A stretch of DNA of 64,000 bases, taken from Pedobacter panaciterrae (GTDB taxonomy: Bacteria > Bacteroidota > Bacteroidia > Sphingobacteriales > Sphingobacteriaceae). Location: positions 55,161 through 119,160 of the forward strand of contig NZ_LGEL01000003.1 in the NCBI RefSeq assembly GCF_001636695.1, given 5' to 3'. Position 1 is the first letter of the stretch, and each line of letters starts with the position of its first letter. Shown here piece after piece: positions 1-7,935 of the stretch. Under the pieces are notes generated by a model that saw only the letters and a program-made list of their open reading frames with translations, was not told the origin of the DNA and did no database searches. The position numbers and the translations under genes are program-made.

Positions 1-320
1 CGCATATCACGGGTCATTAACCCTTTAGCACGTAATGCTGGCTTTTTCTCAGCATCTAATTCAACAATAGCTTTAGCGATAGCTAAACGAACTGCTTCTG
101 CTTGACCTTTAACACCTCCACCAGCTACGTTTACATTTACATCATACTGACCAACCAGTTCAGAAACTTCGAACGATTGGTTAACGATGTATTGTAATGG
201 TAACGTTGGGAAATATACTTTATGGTCTTTACCATTTACGGTAATAGTGCCGTTGCCTTCTTTTAAATAGATACGTGCAACAGCTGTTTTTCTTCTTCCT
301 GAAGTGTTTGTAACTGACAT
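1..320 (-). CDS. rpsI: 30S ribosomal protein S9 (3' part missing at window edge)
   Basis: Small-subunit protein S9. The frame starts at the ATG at 318-320 with MSVTNTSGRRKTAVARIYLK and runs off the left edge after the conserved GGGVKGQAEAVRLAIAKA region. About 106 of roughly 128 residues are present; the C-terminal tail that reaches toward the P-site tRNA lies outside. It follows rplM on the same strand after an 11-bp gap, the conserved rplM-rpsI operon order, so it is expected to be transcribed from the promoter ahead of rplM. Confidence 0.96.
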   Translation of the reverse strand, partial: MSVTNTSGRRKTAVARIYLKEGNGTITVNGKDHKVYFPTLPLQYIVNQSFEVSELVGQYDVNVNVAGGGVKGQAEAVRLAIAKAIVELDAEKKPALRAKGLMTRDM

Positions 321-331
321 TTCTTCTTTAA

Positions 332-775
332 TTAAAGTTTAATGGTTTTTGGTGATTGTGCCTCGTGCGGATGCTCTGAACCTGCGTAAACATATAAGTT
401 GGTGTATAATTTAGCACCAAGTTTAGTTTTAGGTAACATACCACGAACAGCTTTCTCGATAACACGTTTTGGGTGTTTAGCCATTAACTCTTTTGGAGAA
501 ATGAAACGCTGACCACCTGGGTATCCGGTGTAAGAAGTATAAATTTTCTCTGAAAATTTATTTCCGGTCAACTTAACCTTGTCTGCATTAATAACGATAA
601 CGTTATCACCGCAGTCTACGTGTGGGGTATACTCAGGCTTGTTTTTACCACGGATGATCATTGCGATCTTCGATGACAAGCGCCCCAAAATCTCGCCTTG
701 TGCGTCAACAACAACCCACTGTTTGTTAACAGTTTTTGCATTGGCAGAGACAGTTTTGTAACTTAACGTATTCAC
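332..775 (-). CDS. rplM: 50S ribosomal protein L13
   Basis: Large-subunit protein L13, an early assembly protein that binds 23S rRNA. The 147-residue length is normal for the family. Recognisable blocks are WVVVDAQGEILGRLSSKIA near the N-terminus, the GDNVIVINADKVKLTGNK block around residue 60, and the VRGMLPK block near 110. It is the first gene of the rplM-rpsI pair; a strong Bacteroidota-type promoter sits about 57 bp upstream of the ATG, with a small inverted repeat at the predicted transcript start. Confidence 0.97.
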   Translation of the reverse strand: MNTLSYKTVSANAKTVNKQWVVVDAQGEILGRLSSKIAMIIRGKNKPEYTPHVDCGDNVIVINADKVKLTGNKFSEKIYTSYTGYPGGQRFISPKELMAKHPKRVIEKAVRGMLPKTKLGAKLYTNLYVYAGSEHPHEAQSPKTIKL

Positions 776-812
776 TTGCTTGTATTTAATTTGTTTAACA
801 ATTATTTATTCC

Positions 813-827
813 CCCTAAATTTTAGGG
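813..827. promoter_or_regulatory. 7-bp inverted repeat at the predicted rplM transcript start
   Basis: CCCTAAA at 813-819 and TTTAGGG at 821-827 form a perfect inverted repeat with one central base. It lies immediately downstream of the -7 box of the rplM promoter, so it would occupy the very start of the mRNA or overlap the initiation region. It could be an operator or a short 5' hairpin. Function is not shown by sequence alone. Confidence 0.35.
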
Positions 828-831
828 ACTG

Positions 832-862
832 CAAAGATAGTGTAATATCTTTAATTGTCAAA
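832..862 (-). promoter_or_regulatory. Bacteroidota-type promoter of rplM-rpsI
   Basis: On the minus strand TATCTTTG (832-839) matches the TAnnTTTG -7 box and TTTG (859-862) matches the -33 box, separated by exactly 19 nt. This is the classic sigma-ABfr spacing of Bacteroidota housekeeping promoters and fits strong ribosomal-protein expression. Confidence 0.8.
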
Positions 863-1013
863 TAGTTGAAGAAATATTATTAGAATAATAACAGCAAACA
901 CACAGCACCAAAAAATTTTAAGCAATGTTTAGGCAATCTTTACACAAAGTTTATACAATCAAAAACCGTTTAAACCCTGTTTTGTAATTGTACAATTAAA
1001 GTTCGGTCTGGCT

Positions 1014-1784
1014 TTATCTTACAGACCTGTAACCCAGTTCAGCGCCACCACTAACAGGCAAAATTGTTCCGGTAATAAACCTGGCTTTTTCCGAAAGCAG
1101 AAATACACAGGCGTCAGCAATCACATCTCCCTCAGGGCAATAACCAAGTGGATGTATATCGTCAAGATATTGTTCTATCGATGCCGGATTCGGCTGTTCT
1201 TTACTCCACTGTCGCAACATTGGAGTCCACACCCCGGCCGGCAGCACTGCATTTACCCGTATTTTATATTGTGCATAATCGAGCGCCATAGATTTAGTGA
1301 GCGTATTCATTGCACCTTTAGTTGCAGTGTAAGCTGCATGGTTTTCCTGACCGATTTCTCCAACAAGACTACTCGTATTTAAAATGCTCCCTTTAGATCT
1401 CTTTAATGCTTCAAATCCAAACCTCGTTGTATAGAGTATACTTTTCAAGTTCACGTTCATTAAGTTCTCCCACTCCTCATCACTGGTTTCATGCAAAGGT
1501 TTAGATGGCGAGGCAATACCTGCATTATTATGTATTGCGTCTAATTTCCCATAGCGGGCTATAACTTTTACAATTGCCATTTCAACATCTGCTGCCTTTG
1601 ATACATCGCATACAACACCAAGATGCGCTGAACCTAATTGCCTTACAGCCTCTTCAACAGGTTGAGGCGAAGATGCCGCAACAACTACATTAGCTCCGGC
1701 TTCAGCATAAGCCTTTGCACACTCCAAACCAATCCCCGCTGAACCTCCAGTGAGGAAAATAACTTTACCGGATAATAATTGCAT
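1014..1784 (-). CDS. SDR-family NAD(P)-dependent dehydrogenase, sugar-acid/fucose operon
   Basis: Classical short-chain dehydrogenase/reductase of about 256 residues. I use the ATG at 1784 (MQLLSGKVIFLTGG) rather than a longer frame reaching 1844, because the family begins there and the longer start would overlap the upstream gene. Visible motifs: TGGSAGIG nucleotide-binding loop near residue 11, NNAG near 86, the catalytic SS...Y-x-x-x-K with YTATK, and a C-terminal GTILPVSGG. Last gene of the fucD-transporter-mutarotase-SDR operon, 23 bp after the mutarotase stop. By context it could oxidise L-fucose or 2-keto-3-deoxy-L-fuconate; the sequence does not decide which. Confidence 0.85.
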   Translation of the reverse strand: MQLLSGKVIFLTGGSAGIGLECAKAYAEAGANVVVAASSPQPVEEAVRQLGSAHLGVVCDVSKAADVEMAIVKVIARYGKLDAIHNNAGIASPSKPLHETSDEEWENLMNVNLKSILYTTRFGFEALKRSKGSILNTSSLVGEIGQENHAAYTATKGAMNTLTKSMALDYAQYKIRVNAVLPAGVWTPMLRQWSKEQPNPASIEQYLDDIHPLGYCPEGDVIADACVFLLSEKARFITGTILPVSGGAELGYRSVR

Positions 1785-1807
1785 ATTCAATATTTTTCTA
1801 TAAAATC

Positions 1808-2224
1808 TTAATTTGTATGGAAAACCTGTTCCATATCTGTCCATATTTGCTTTTTAGCCGCCGCTTCAGGTAAGGGCTGCTGGCAAGGGTCAGTTTCTTT
1901 CCACCATCGTTGGGTTTCCGGATCATCGGCCATCTTCTTCATATCAGCATCCATATCTACACCGGTATATTCAAAATAGCTGAACAAATAATATGCATCA
2001 CCTAACTTTTGCAGGTAGATTGAGTAATTCCTGATGTTGCATTCTTTTATTTTTTTCAAAACGGACGGCCATGCATTAGCATGTAATTGCTTATAATAAT
2101 CCAGCTTTTCTGGTTTTAAACCTGTTATAGAAGCGAATCGCTTAACATCAACCGGTTTGGTTTTTTCTTTACATCCGGACAGAAAAAAGCCGGCAAAGAA
2201 CACAATGAGAATAAATCTTTTCAT
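1808..2224 (-). CDS. L-rhamnose/L-fucose mutarotase family (DUF718) lipoprotein
   Basis: About 138 residues. The start is the ATG at 2222-2224 (MKRFILIVFFAGFFLSGC), giving a lipoprotein signal with Cys at residue 18; it lies 1 bp after the stop of the transporter gene, which implies translational coupling. The mature part matches the RhaM/FucU-like DUF718 mutarotase fold: a His in LHANAWPSVL, the NYSIYLQKL strand, the SYFEYTG block, the QRWW motif and a terminal EVFH-like MEQVFH. Such enzymes interconvert anomers of L-rhamnose or L-fucose. The export signal is odd because the family is usually cytoplasmic; here it would act in the periplasm, before transport. Confidence 0.8.
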   Translation of the reverse strand: MKRFILIVFFAGFFLSGCKEKTKPVDVKRFASITGLKPEKLDYYKQLHANAWPSVLKKIKECNIRNYSIYLQKLGDAYYLFSYFEYTGVDMDADMKKMADDPETQRWWKETDPCQQPLPEAAAKKQIWTDMEQVFHTN

Positions 2225-2225
2225 T

Positions 2226-3869
2226 TTATCTGAATATAAAGTACAGTACACCCGTCACCAATAAAAGTAATCCCGAAAGCACTTTATAATTTCCTAATCC
2301 CTTCCAGGCTGGTCCCTGCAAAGGCTCCAATGGTGATTTCCAATAAAGCTCAGCACTCTCTTTAGTATGTTGCACAGGATAGACATAAGAGAAACTTACC
2401 TGAATGATAACACATGTACAGAAAAGGTAAAATGCCATCATCATAAATGGTATATGGCCAATTAGGGATTCAGGAAATATCTTGTTAACGGCGAATACCA
2501 CTACCCCCAGCACAGAACCAATCCATAAGGTTAGTTTTGCTGATTGGGCAGATGCCCCTTTCCAAAATACGCCCAGTAAAAACACACAGGTTATTGGTGG
2601 TGCAATGTGAGCTATGATATCATTAATACCACTAAATATACTTTCATACTTATTTAATAATGGTAACAACCCTAATGAAAATACCAGAGCAATACCTGCT
2701 ACTATTTTACCTATCCTGATCAATTGTTTATCTGATGCTTCGGGGCGATAACGCTGATACATATCGTAACTCACCATTGTTGAAATGGAATTTAACGCCC
2801 CCGAAACCTGACTCATCAGGCCGGATAAAAGAGCCGCCACTAAAACACCAATCAATCCTGAAGGCAGCAGCTGAGTGATCATCAGCGTATAAATACCTTT
2901 TGAGTTTACATTTCCTTTATCATCAACACCTAAACTACTTACATCCAAATGTCCCGTTTGCACCAAAGTATATGCAAACAACCCTGGCAGCACGAAAATA
3001 AAAACAGGTAAAATTTTTATAAATCCACAAAATAAAGGGCCTACTCTTGCATGATTTTCATCTTTAGCACCAAGCACACGCTGCACAATGGTTTGGTCTG
3101 CACACCAATACCAAATACCTAAAATAGGATAACCCAAAAACACAGTATACCATGGCATACCACTGCTATCGCCATGCGGACGAAGCATTGAAAGCTTATC
3201 CATCTCACCTTTGCTTTTCAGTACTTCTGTCATTGGTTCCCAGCCGCCCATTTTATTAAAGGCAGCGTAGCTGATAATAAAGGCCCCTGCAAGCAAAACA
3301 ACTGTTTGAATAGACTCTGTTACAACAACAGCTTTTAGTCCGCCTATAATGGTATAAATAGCCGTGATCACACAAATTACAATCACGCTTACATACATGT
3401 TCAGTCCAAACAGTGTTTTCAGCACAATACCTCCTGCCAGCATAGAGAATGCGATATGGATAATTATTGCTGACACCACTGAAATGACAGCCAGCCAATC
3501 ACGACTGGAACGGTCATATCGCTTTTCCAGAAAATCAGGCAGGGTAGCAACGCCCGACTTAATATAAAATGGAACAAAAAACAGCGACAGCAGTATAAGT
3601 GTAAAAGCTGCCATCCATTCAAAATTACCATTAAGCAAACCACTATCAAACCCGCTTTGCGCCAAGCTAACCAAATGAACGGTAGAAATATTTGTAGCAA
3701 ATAGCGCCAATCCTATTGCAGGCCATTTTAAAGTTTTACCGGCCAAAAAATACTCTCCGGCGGCATTCGCTTTGCTTTTACGCCGGTGACTGATTCCTGC
3801 CCATAATCCTATAGCTAAAATACCGAGTATATACAGGATACTAATGCTTAAGTCTAGTGATTTTAACAT
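2226..3869 (-). CDS. Sodium:solute symporter (SSS/SGLT-like) sugar transporter
   Basis: A 547-residue inner-membrane protein with about 13-14 hydrophobic helices, starting with a Leu-rich helix (residues 7-27). The GEYFLAGKTLKWPAIGLALFAT segment near residue 37 and the IIGGLKAVVVTESIQ segment near 175 are characteristic of SGLT-like members of the solute:sodium symporter family. It sits between L-fuconate dehydratase (21 bp upstream) and the mutarotase (1 bp downstream), so its likely substrate is the sugar or sugar acid handled by that operon, probably L-fucose or a related 6-deoxy sugar. Substrate is inferred from context. Confidence 0.88.
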   Translation of the reverse strand: MLKSLDLSISILYILGILAIGLWAGISHRRKSKANAAGEYFLAGKTLKWPAIGLALFATNISTVHLVSLAQSGFDSGLLNGNFEWMAAFTLILLSLFFVPFYIKSGVATLPDFLEKRYDRSSRDWLAVISVVSAIIIHIAFSMLAGGIVLKTLFGLNMYVSVIVICVITAIYTIIGGLKAVVVTESIQTVVLLAGAFIISYAAFNKMGGWEPMTEVLKSKGEMDKLSMLRPHGDSSGMPWYTVFLGYPILGIWYWCADQTIVQRVLGAKDENHARVGPLFCGFIKILPVFIFVLPGLFAYTLVQTGHLDVSSLGVDDKGNVNSKGIYTLMITQLLPSGLIGVLVAALLSGLMSQVSGALNSISTMVSYDMYQRYRPEASDKQLIRIGKIVAGIALVFSLGLLPLLNKYESIFSGINDIIAHIAPPITCVFLLGVFWKGASAQSAKLTLWIGSVLGVVVFAVNKIFPESLIGHIPFMMMAFYLFCTCVIIQVSFSYVYPVQHTKESAELYWKSPLEPLQGPAWKGLGNYKVLSGLLLLVTGVLYFIFR

Positions 3870-3890
3870 TGCTTATATTTTTTCTCAGAT

Positions 3891-5120
3891 TTAATTTAAG
3901 GGTTTCAAATCACAGCTGCTACCTGGCTCCATTGGTGTTTTATAGACTCCGCCTTCTATAATTACCGGATGCAAAAAGTGCTTTTGCAAATGAGGAATGT
4001 GCTCCAGAAATAAAGCTTCATGACCTATTGTAATATGATTAAATAATACCAGGTGCTGATGAAGCTGGCCCATATCACCTACATGTGGAACCACCGGAAC
4101 ACCATATTTACGGCAAAGCAGACTAATGGTGATAAATTCACTTACACCACCCACTCTTACTGCATCAACCTGCATAAAACCGGCAGATCCGGTTTGCAAA
4201 TAATTCTTAAAGATAATCCGGTTTGGCACGTGCTCTCCCAATGCAAGTTTGGTTGGAGCAATAGCATCAGCCAGTGTTTTATGCCCAAGTATATCATCCG
4301 GATGAGTTGGTTCTTCTATCCAATAAGGATTCATGCCCTGTAGCTCTTTACATATTTTAAGTGCTTGTGGTAATGTCCACTGCTGATTTGCATCCAGCAT
4401 TACTTTCACATCATCTCCGGCTACTTCACGCACAATGTGCGATCTGCGGATATCTCTTTGCGGATCTTTACTCCCCACCTTCAATTTCATGGCAGTAAAA
4501 CCTTCAGTAATGGCTTTTTTACAATTCTCACGAACCTTCTCGTCTGTATAATTAAACCATCCTATCGAAGTGTCGTATCCAGGGTAACCCTGGGTAATAA
4601 TTTGCTTGCGAGCCTCTTTACCGGTCTCATTATCTTTTAATAGTTGCAAGGCCTGACTATTGGTAAGTTCGTCTTCTAAATAAGATAGATCTAGCGTATT
4701 AACAATTTCCTGCGGAGATAAATCACTTAGCAATTTCCAAAGAGGTACGCCCCTTTTTTTAGCCCAAAGATCATAACAGGCATTAGTAACAGAAGCCAGC
4801 GCCAAATGAACTATACCTTTGTGTGGCCCAAGCCAACGAAATTGCTGCTCATTAGATAATTGATTAAATACACTTCCAAAATCAGACATTAATTGTTCAA
4901 TATCTCTTCCTTTAAGCTGCTCTGCGTAAAACCGTGCAGCTTTGCATACAAGGTCATTCCCTTCGCCAAGAGTAAATGCAAAACCTGTCCCTACTAAACC
5001 ACTGTCATCAACCAGATTGGTTACTGCATAAGAATATATGGGATCACGATGAATAGCATCACTGCCTGCACCCTTGGCTAGCGGAAATCTTGCATCCTGT
5101 ATATTTATACTTTTAATCAT
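3891..5120 (-). CDS. fucD: L-fuconate dehydratase (enolase superfamily)
   Basis: 409-residue mandelate-racemase-group enolase. It follows the L-fuconate dehydratase pattern closely: DARFP and GSDA near the N-terminus, GEGND near 52, RWLGPHKG near 95, WAKKRGVPLWKLL near 119, the KLKVG Lys pair (K212/K214), metal-binding D243 in LDANQQW, E269-E270, E296 in GEH, and catalytic H346 in PHVG. The enzyme dehydrates L-fuconate to 2-keto-3-deoxy-L-fuconate. It is slightly shorter than the Xanthomonas enzyme at the C-terminus. First gene of the operon; the 151-bp region ahead is shared with the divergent sigma-factor gene. The lactonase and terminal hydrolase of the pathway are not in the window. Confidence 0.87.
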   Translation of the reverse strand: MIKSINIQDARFPLAKGAGSDAIHRDPIYSYAVTNLVDDSGLVGTGFAFTLGEGNDLVCKAARFYAEQLKGRDIEQLMSDFGSVFNQLSNEQQFRWLGPHKGIVHLALASVTNACYDLWAKKRGVPLWKLLSDLSPQEIVNTLDLSYLEDELTNSQALQLLKDNETGKEARKQIITQGYPGYDTSIGWFNYTDEKVRENCKKAITEGFTAMKLKVGSKDPQRDIRRSHIVREVAGDDVKVMLDANQQWTLPQALKICKELQGMNPYWIEEPTHPDDILGHKTLADAIAPTKLALGEHVPNRIIFKNYLQTGSAGFMQVDAVRVGGVSEFITISLLCRKYGVPVVPHVGDMGQLHQHLVLFNHITIGHEALFLEHIPHLQKHFLHPVIIEGGVYKTPMEPGSSCDLKPLN

Positions 5121-5155
5121 AAATCTAAATTAGGGTCTTAGCTTGCTCCAAACAA

Positions 5156-5204
5156 TGAATTATACTTCTGTTTTGATGAATTATTCTATTACTTCAAATA
5201 ATTC
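5156..5204. promoter_or_regulatory. Repeated TGAATTAT motif and inverted repeat between fucD and the sigma gene
   Basis: TGAATTAT occurs at 5156-5163 and again at 5177-5184, a 21-bp (two-helical-turn) spacing; the second copy also forms an inverted repeat GAATTATT (5178-5185) / AATAATTC (5197-5204) with an 11-nt spacer. It sits 36-84 bp upstream of fucD. A regulator operator is plausible but the region is AT-rich and chance is possible. Confidence 0.3.
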
Positions 5205-5238
5205 TTCATACTGCTGTTTATAATAAGTCTAAATAACT

Positions 5239-5246
5239 TATATTTG
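5239..5246 (+). promoter_or_regulatory. Candidate -7 box for the ECF sigma gene
   Basis: TATATTTG fits the TAnnTTTG -7 consensus 25 bp before the TTG start of the sigma gene. The expected -33 TTTG is not clean (CTGTTTA around 5214-5220), so the promoter may be weak or regulated. Confidence 0.45.
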
Positions 5247-5271
5247 CCCGAAACCGCAAAACGTTAGGGCA

Positions 5272-5817
5272 TTGTCAGACAGAGAAAATACAGATTACTA
5301 CACCAATCCTCTCCGGATCGACGAACAAACGTTCGAAACCGTATATAATCTGTATTGGGAAAAAGTTTATGCCATCTGTTACAATAATATCCGTGAAATA
5401 GAACCTGCAAAGGAGATGGTCCAGGATATTTTTAAATCACTTTGGGAACGGCGCCATGAGCTTGAACTCGAAAAAGTAAGTAACTATCTGATCAGATCCG
5501 CTAAGTTTAAAACATTCGAATACATCAGAAATAAAGTTAGCAGACAGAAGCATGTAACTATCAAAATGCAATATTCATGTCCATCAAGCAATTGTACCGA
5601 AGAGCATGTTTTATTTAACAACCTTAAAGAAAAGGTAAATATCCTTGTTGATACACTGCCATGTCAATGCAAAAGAGTTTACAAGATGAGTCGTGAACAA
5701 GGGCTTAGCAATAAAGAGATTGCCTCTGCCCTTTTGATAACAGAGCGTGCAGTAGAATACCATATTACGAAAGCAATGAGCGTGCTTAAAATTAAACTGG
5801 CTCCCTTTAATAATTAA
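5272..5817 (+). CDS. ECF (FecI-like) RNA polymerase sigma factor
   Basis: 181-residue sigma-70-family ECF factor. Region 2 is seen at about residues 20-85 (ETVYNLYWEKVYAIC, then EMVQDIFKSLW and the YLIRSAKFKTFEYI block); region 4 lies at about 125-175, ending in the recognition helix of the LSNKEIASALLITERAVEYH segment. The start is TTG at 5272; no in-frame ATG exists upstream and the first internal Met falls inside region 2. It is followed after 119 bp by a membrane anti-sigma gene and an iron-uptake locus, so it probably directs transcription of that locus from the shared motif at 5834 and 7882. Confidence 0.9.
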   Translation: MSDRENTDYYTNPLRIDEQTFETVYNLYWEKVYAICYNNIREIEPAKEMVQDIFKSLWERRHELELEKVSNYLIRSAKFKTFEYIRNKVSRQKHVTIKMQYSCPSSNCTEEHVLFNNLKEKVNILVDTLPCQCKRVYKMSREQGLSNKEIASALLITERAVEYHITKAMSVLKIKLAPFNN

Positions 5818-5833
5818 TTTTCAACAAGACCTA

Positions 5834-5861
5834 CGGGAATTACGGGGTTATGCTACTTACA
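5834..5861 (+). promoter_or_regulatory. Candidate ECF sigma promoter, copy 1 (before anti-sigma gene)
   Basis: CGGGAA (5834-5839), a 6-nt spacer and GGTTATGCTACTTACA (5846-5861). The same two blocks with the same spacing recur at 7882-7909 before the TonB receptor. The bipartite layout and position 76 bp before the anti-sigma ATG suggest a -35/-10 pair recognised by the adjacent ECF factor. The identity of both blocks is direct observation; the promoter role is inference. Confidence 0.6.
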
Positions 5862-5936
5862 TTTAAAGCGGTAATTTTATATATGTTTGTATTACTTTTA
5901 CCAAAAGACCTATAGTTAGGTAACTGTAAAGCCATT

Positions 5937-6578
5937 ATGAATATCAATCAAGACCTGATAGAGAGATACCATAGAGATGAGTGCACCAAAGAGGAACGCA
6001 AGGAGGTAGAGGATTGGCTGTTTGCTGAGGATTTTGCAGAAGAACTTGACCTTCCAATTAGCGAGAGCAAGGCCGAACACAAGGCATCTATGTGGAATGA
6101 AATAGCACCAACACCTGCTAAAGAATACATTAACAAAAGCCATTCTTTCTTGTTTTGGAGGGGAGCAATTGCTGCCTCAATAGTTTTAGGATTAATAGGC
6201 TTTGGTTTTTATCAATTTACATTAAAAACTAAAAATGATTCTCCTCAATTCGTATCCATAGATAATACTTCTGCAATAAACGTTAGGCATCTTGATTCAA
6301 AAGGTTATAACATATCCGTTGGTCCAAATACGTTTGCGAAAATAAATTACGCAACAGATTCCGTAGATCTTTCAGGCAGTATGTTGATCTCTCCGAAAAA
6401 AGATGTTGAGCTCATATTTAAAGGAAATAATAAAAAAATATCTTTAAAAATGGGACAAACGTATATCATCCTTAATGGCAAAACGAACGAAGACAACTTC
6501 ATTGTAGTTAGTGAAAGAAACCTGATGGACCTGCCCCCTGTATTACAAAAACAAATTATAAATCAATTCAGCATTTAA
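5937..6578 (+). CDS. FecR-like anti-sigma factor (membrane)
   Basis: 213 residues. An N-terminal cytoplasmic segment (about 1-70), rich in acidic residues with DLIERYHRDECTKEERKEVE, resembles the sigma-binding part of FecR-type anti-sigma factors. One transmembrane helix follows at about 74-93 (GAIAASIVLGLIGFGFYQF). The remaining ~120 periplasmic residues are beta-rich (SVGPNTFAKINYA, LSGSMLISPKKDVELIF) in the manner of a shortened FecR domain. It lies directly downstream of the ECF sigma gene. Shorter than typical FecR proteins (about 320-390 residues), so the signalling mode may differ. Confidence 0.75.
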   Translation: MNINQDLIERYHRDECTKEERKEVEDWLFAEDFAEELDLPISESKAEHKASMWNEIAPTPAKEYINKSHSFLFWRGAIAASIVLGLIGFGFYQFTLKTKNDSPQFVSIDNTSAINVRHLDSKGYNISVGPNTFAKINYATDSVDLSGSMLISPKKDVELIFKGNNKKISLKMGQTYIILNGKTNEDNFIVVSERNLMDLPPVLQKQIINQFSI

Positions 6579-6596
6579 TCAAACCCTAAATCATCC

Positions 6597-7844
6597 TTGC
6601 AAAAAAGAACAATATATAAATCTGTCAGAGAGGTAATTCTTTTATTAGCCGTAGCAATCTTATCAATATCTTTTTACTCCTGTTCGCAAAAATCAGAGAA
6701 AAGCAGCCTGGTGGTCAAAAAAAAATACAGTATATATGTTCTTGGAAAAGACGGCAAAGAATACATTGTTGAGACGAATTCCTTAGATAGCGGAAAAATA
6801 TTGCCGGAAAAACAGGGAGTGCTATTGAATTCAAAAACAATGGATAGAGATATCATTGTTAAAAACGGCAGTTATTATCATTTAAACAGAAAAAAAGCAG
6901 AACTATCTAAATACAATGTACAGGATGATTCATTGCATACTGTGGCATCTATTTCACTAAAAGATTTTTCAATTGAAAATTATTTATGGGTAGGTAAAGA
7001 TTCTTTGTTACTAACAGGATTGGATGTTAAAAATTTTAGTCAAACAAAATTTGTTCTGATTGAAACCGGAAAGATGAGTCTGCTTAATTCAGACAATCTC
7101 GCAATTCCTCAGCCCTCTGGCAAGTTCACCTCTATGTCAATTGGTTTTGCTGAATTGCGTAAAAATCATCTCTTCATAGGTTATACTTATCATCAGAAAT
7201 TGGGCTCCTCTAATTACACAACAAGTGATACCACTTATATTGCTGAGTTGGATTATCCACAAATGAATCTTTTAAAGATTGATAAGGATACCCGTTCAAC
7301 TTATCCGGGCGGCATAAACACAGTACAATCTTATTCCTTCAACGACGAAAACAACAATTTTTACTTCATGACATGTCCTGGTATTGCACTTGGTAATCGC
7401 CCAGATCTGCCTACCGGAATATTTAGAATTAAAGCCGGTGAAGAGCGTCTGGACAAAGACTACTTCATCAATATATCCTCATCATTAGTAAACAACCATG
7501 CTTATGGCATGTGGTATCTGGGCAACAACAAGGCCATCATAAGAAGTGAAAGAAAGGATCTTTTCAAAGGGCTAAGTGATCATTACAGTACTGCTCATTT
7601 TGAGTTCTACCTGGTTGATCTGAGTGCAGCAAAAATTCTTAAAAAACTAAACCTCCCACTTGATAAGGGGACAAGAAGAGAGTGCGTTATTGTAAAAGAC
7701 GGCCTGGCTTATATTGCGGTAAACTCAAGTACTGAGGGTAATTTTGTCTGGATTTATAATCCCACAACAGAGACCTTAAATAAAGGGCTTGAATTGGCAG
7801 GCAACACTGATTTTATCATGCGCATCGATAAACTGAATATTTAG
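6597..7844 (+). CDS. DUF4374 lipoprotein, siderophore-binding type, copy 1
   Basis: 415 residues with a TTG start at 6597; there is no good alternative start and no clear ribosome-binding site. The signal ends in a lipobox with Cys29 (ISFYSC). The mature part has the beta-propeller character of DUF4374: the SGKFTSMSIGFAEL block, TYIAELDYPQMN near 216, GIFRIKAGEERLDKDYF near 280 and GMWYLGNNKAII. It pairs with a paralogue at 10359. DUF4374 proteins include XusB, a Bacteroides surface lipoprotein that binds foreign siderophores. Placed between the anti-sigma gene and the receptor, 18 bp after the former. Confidence 0.78.
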   Translation: MQKRTIYKSVREVILLLAVAILSISFYSCSQKSEKSSLVVKKKYSIYVLGKDGKEYIVETNSLDSGKILPEKQGVLLNSKTMDRDIIVKNGSYYHLNRKKAELSKYNVQDDSLHTVASISLKDFSIENYLWVGKDSLLLTGLDVKNFSQTKFVLIETGKMSLLNSDNLAIPQPSGKFTSMSIGFAELRKNHLFIGYTYHQKLGSSNYTTSDTTYIAELDYPQMNLLKIDKDTRSTYPGGINTVQSYSFNDENNNFYFMTCPGIALGNRPDLPTGIFRIKAGEERLDKDYFINISSSLVNNHAYGMWYLGNNKAIIRSERKDLFKGLSDHYSTAHFEFYLVDLSAAKILKKLNLPLDKGTRRECVIVKDGLAYIAVNSSTEGNFVWIYNPTTETLNKGLELAGNTDFIMRIDKLNI

Positions 7845-7881
7845 GATTAAATTATTTTAATATTTTTTGCTTTTCCACCTT

Positions 7882-7909
7882 CGGGAAAGATGTGGTTATG
7901 CTACTTACA
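7882..7909 (+). promoter_or_regulatory. Candidate ECF sigma promoter, copy 2 (before TonB receptor)
   Basis: CGGGAA (7882-7887), 6-nt spacer, GGTTATGCTACTTACA (7894-7909), ending 27 bp before the receptor ATG. Same blocks and spacing as at 5834-5861. It gives the receptor operon its own start in addition to any readthrough from the upstream genes. Confidence 0.6.
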
Positions 7910-7935
7910 GTATAAACACACAATATTAAAATCGA

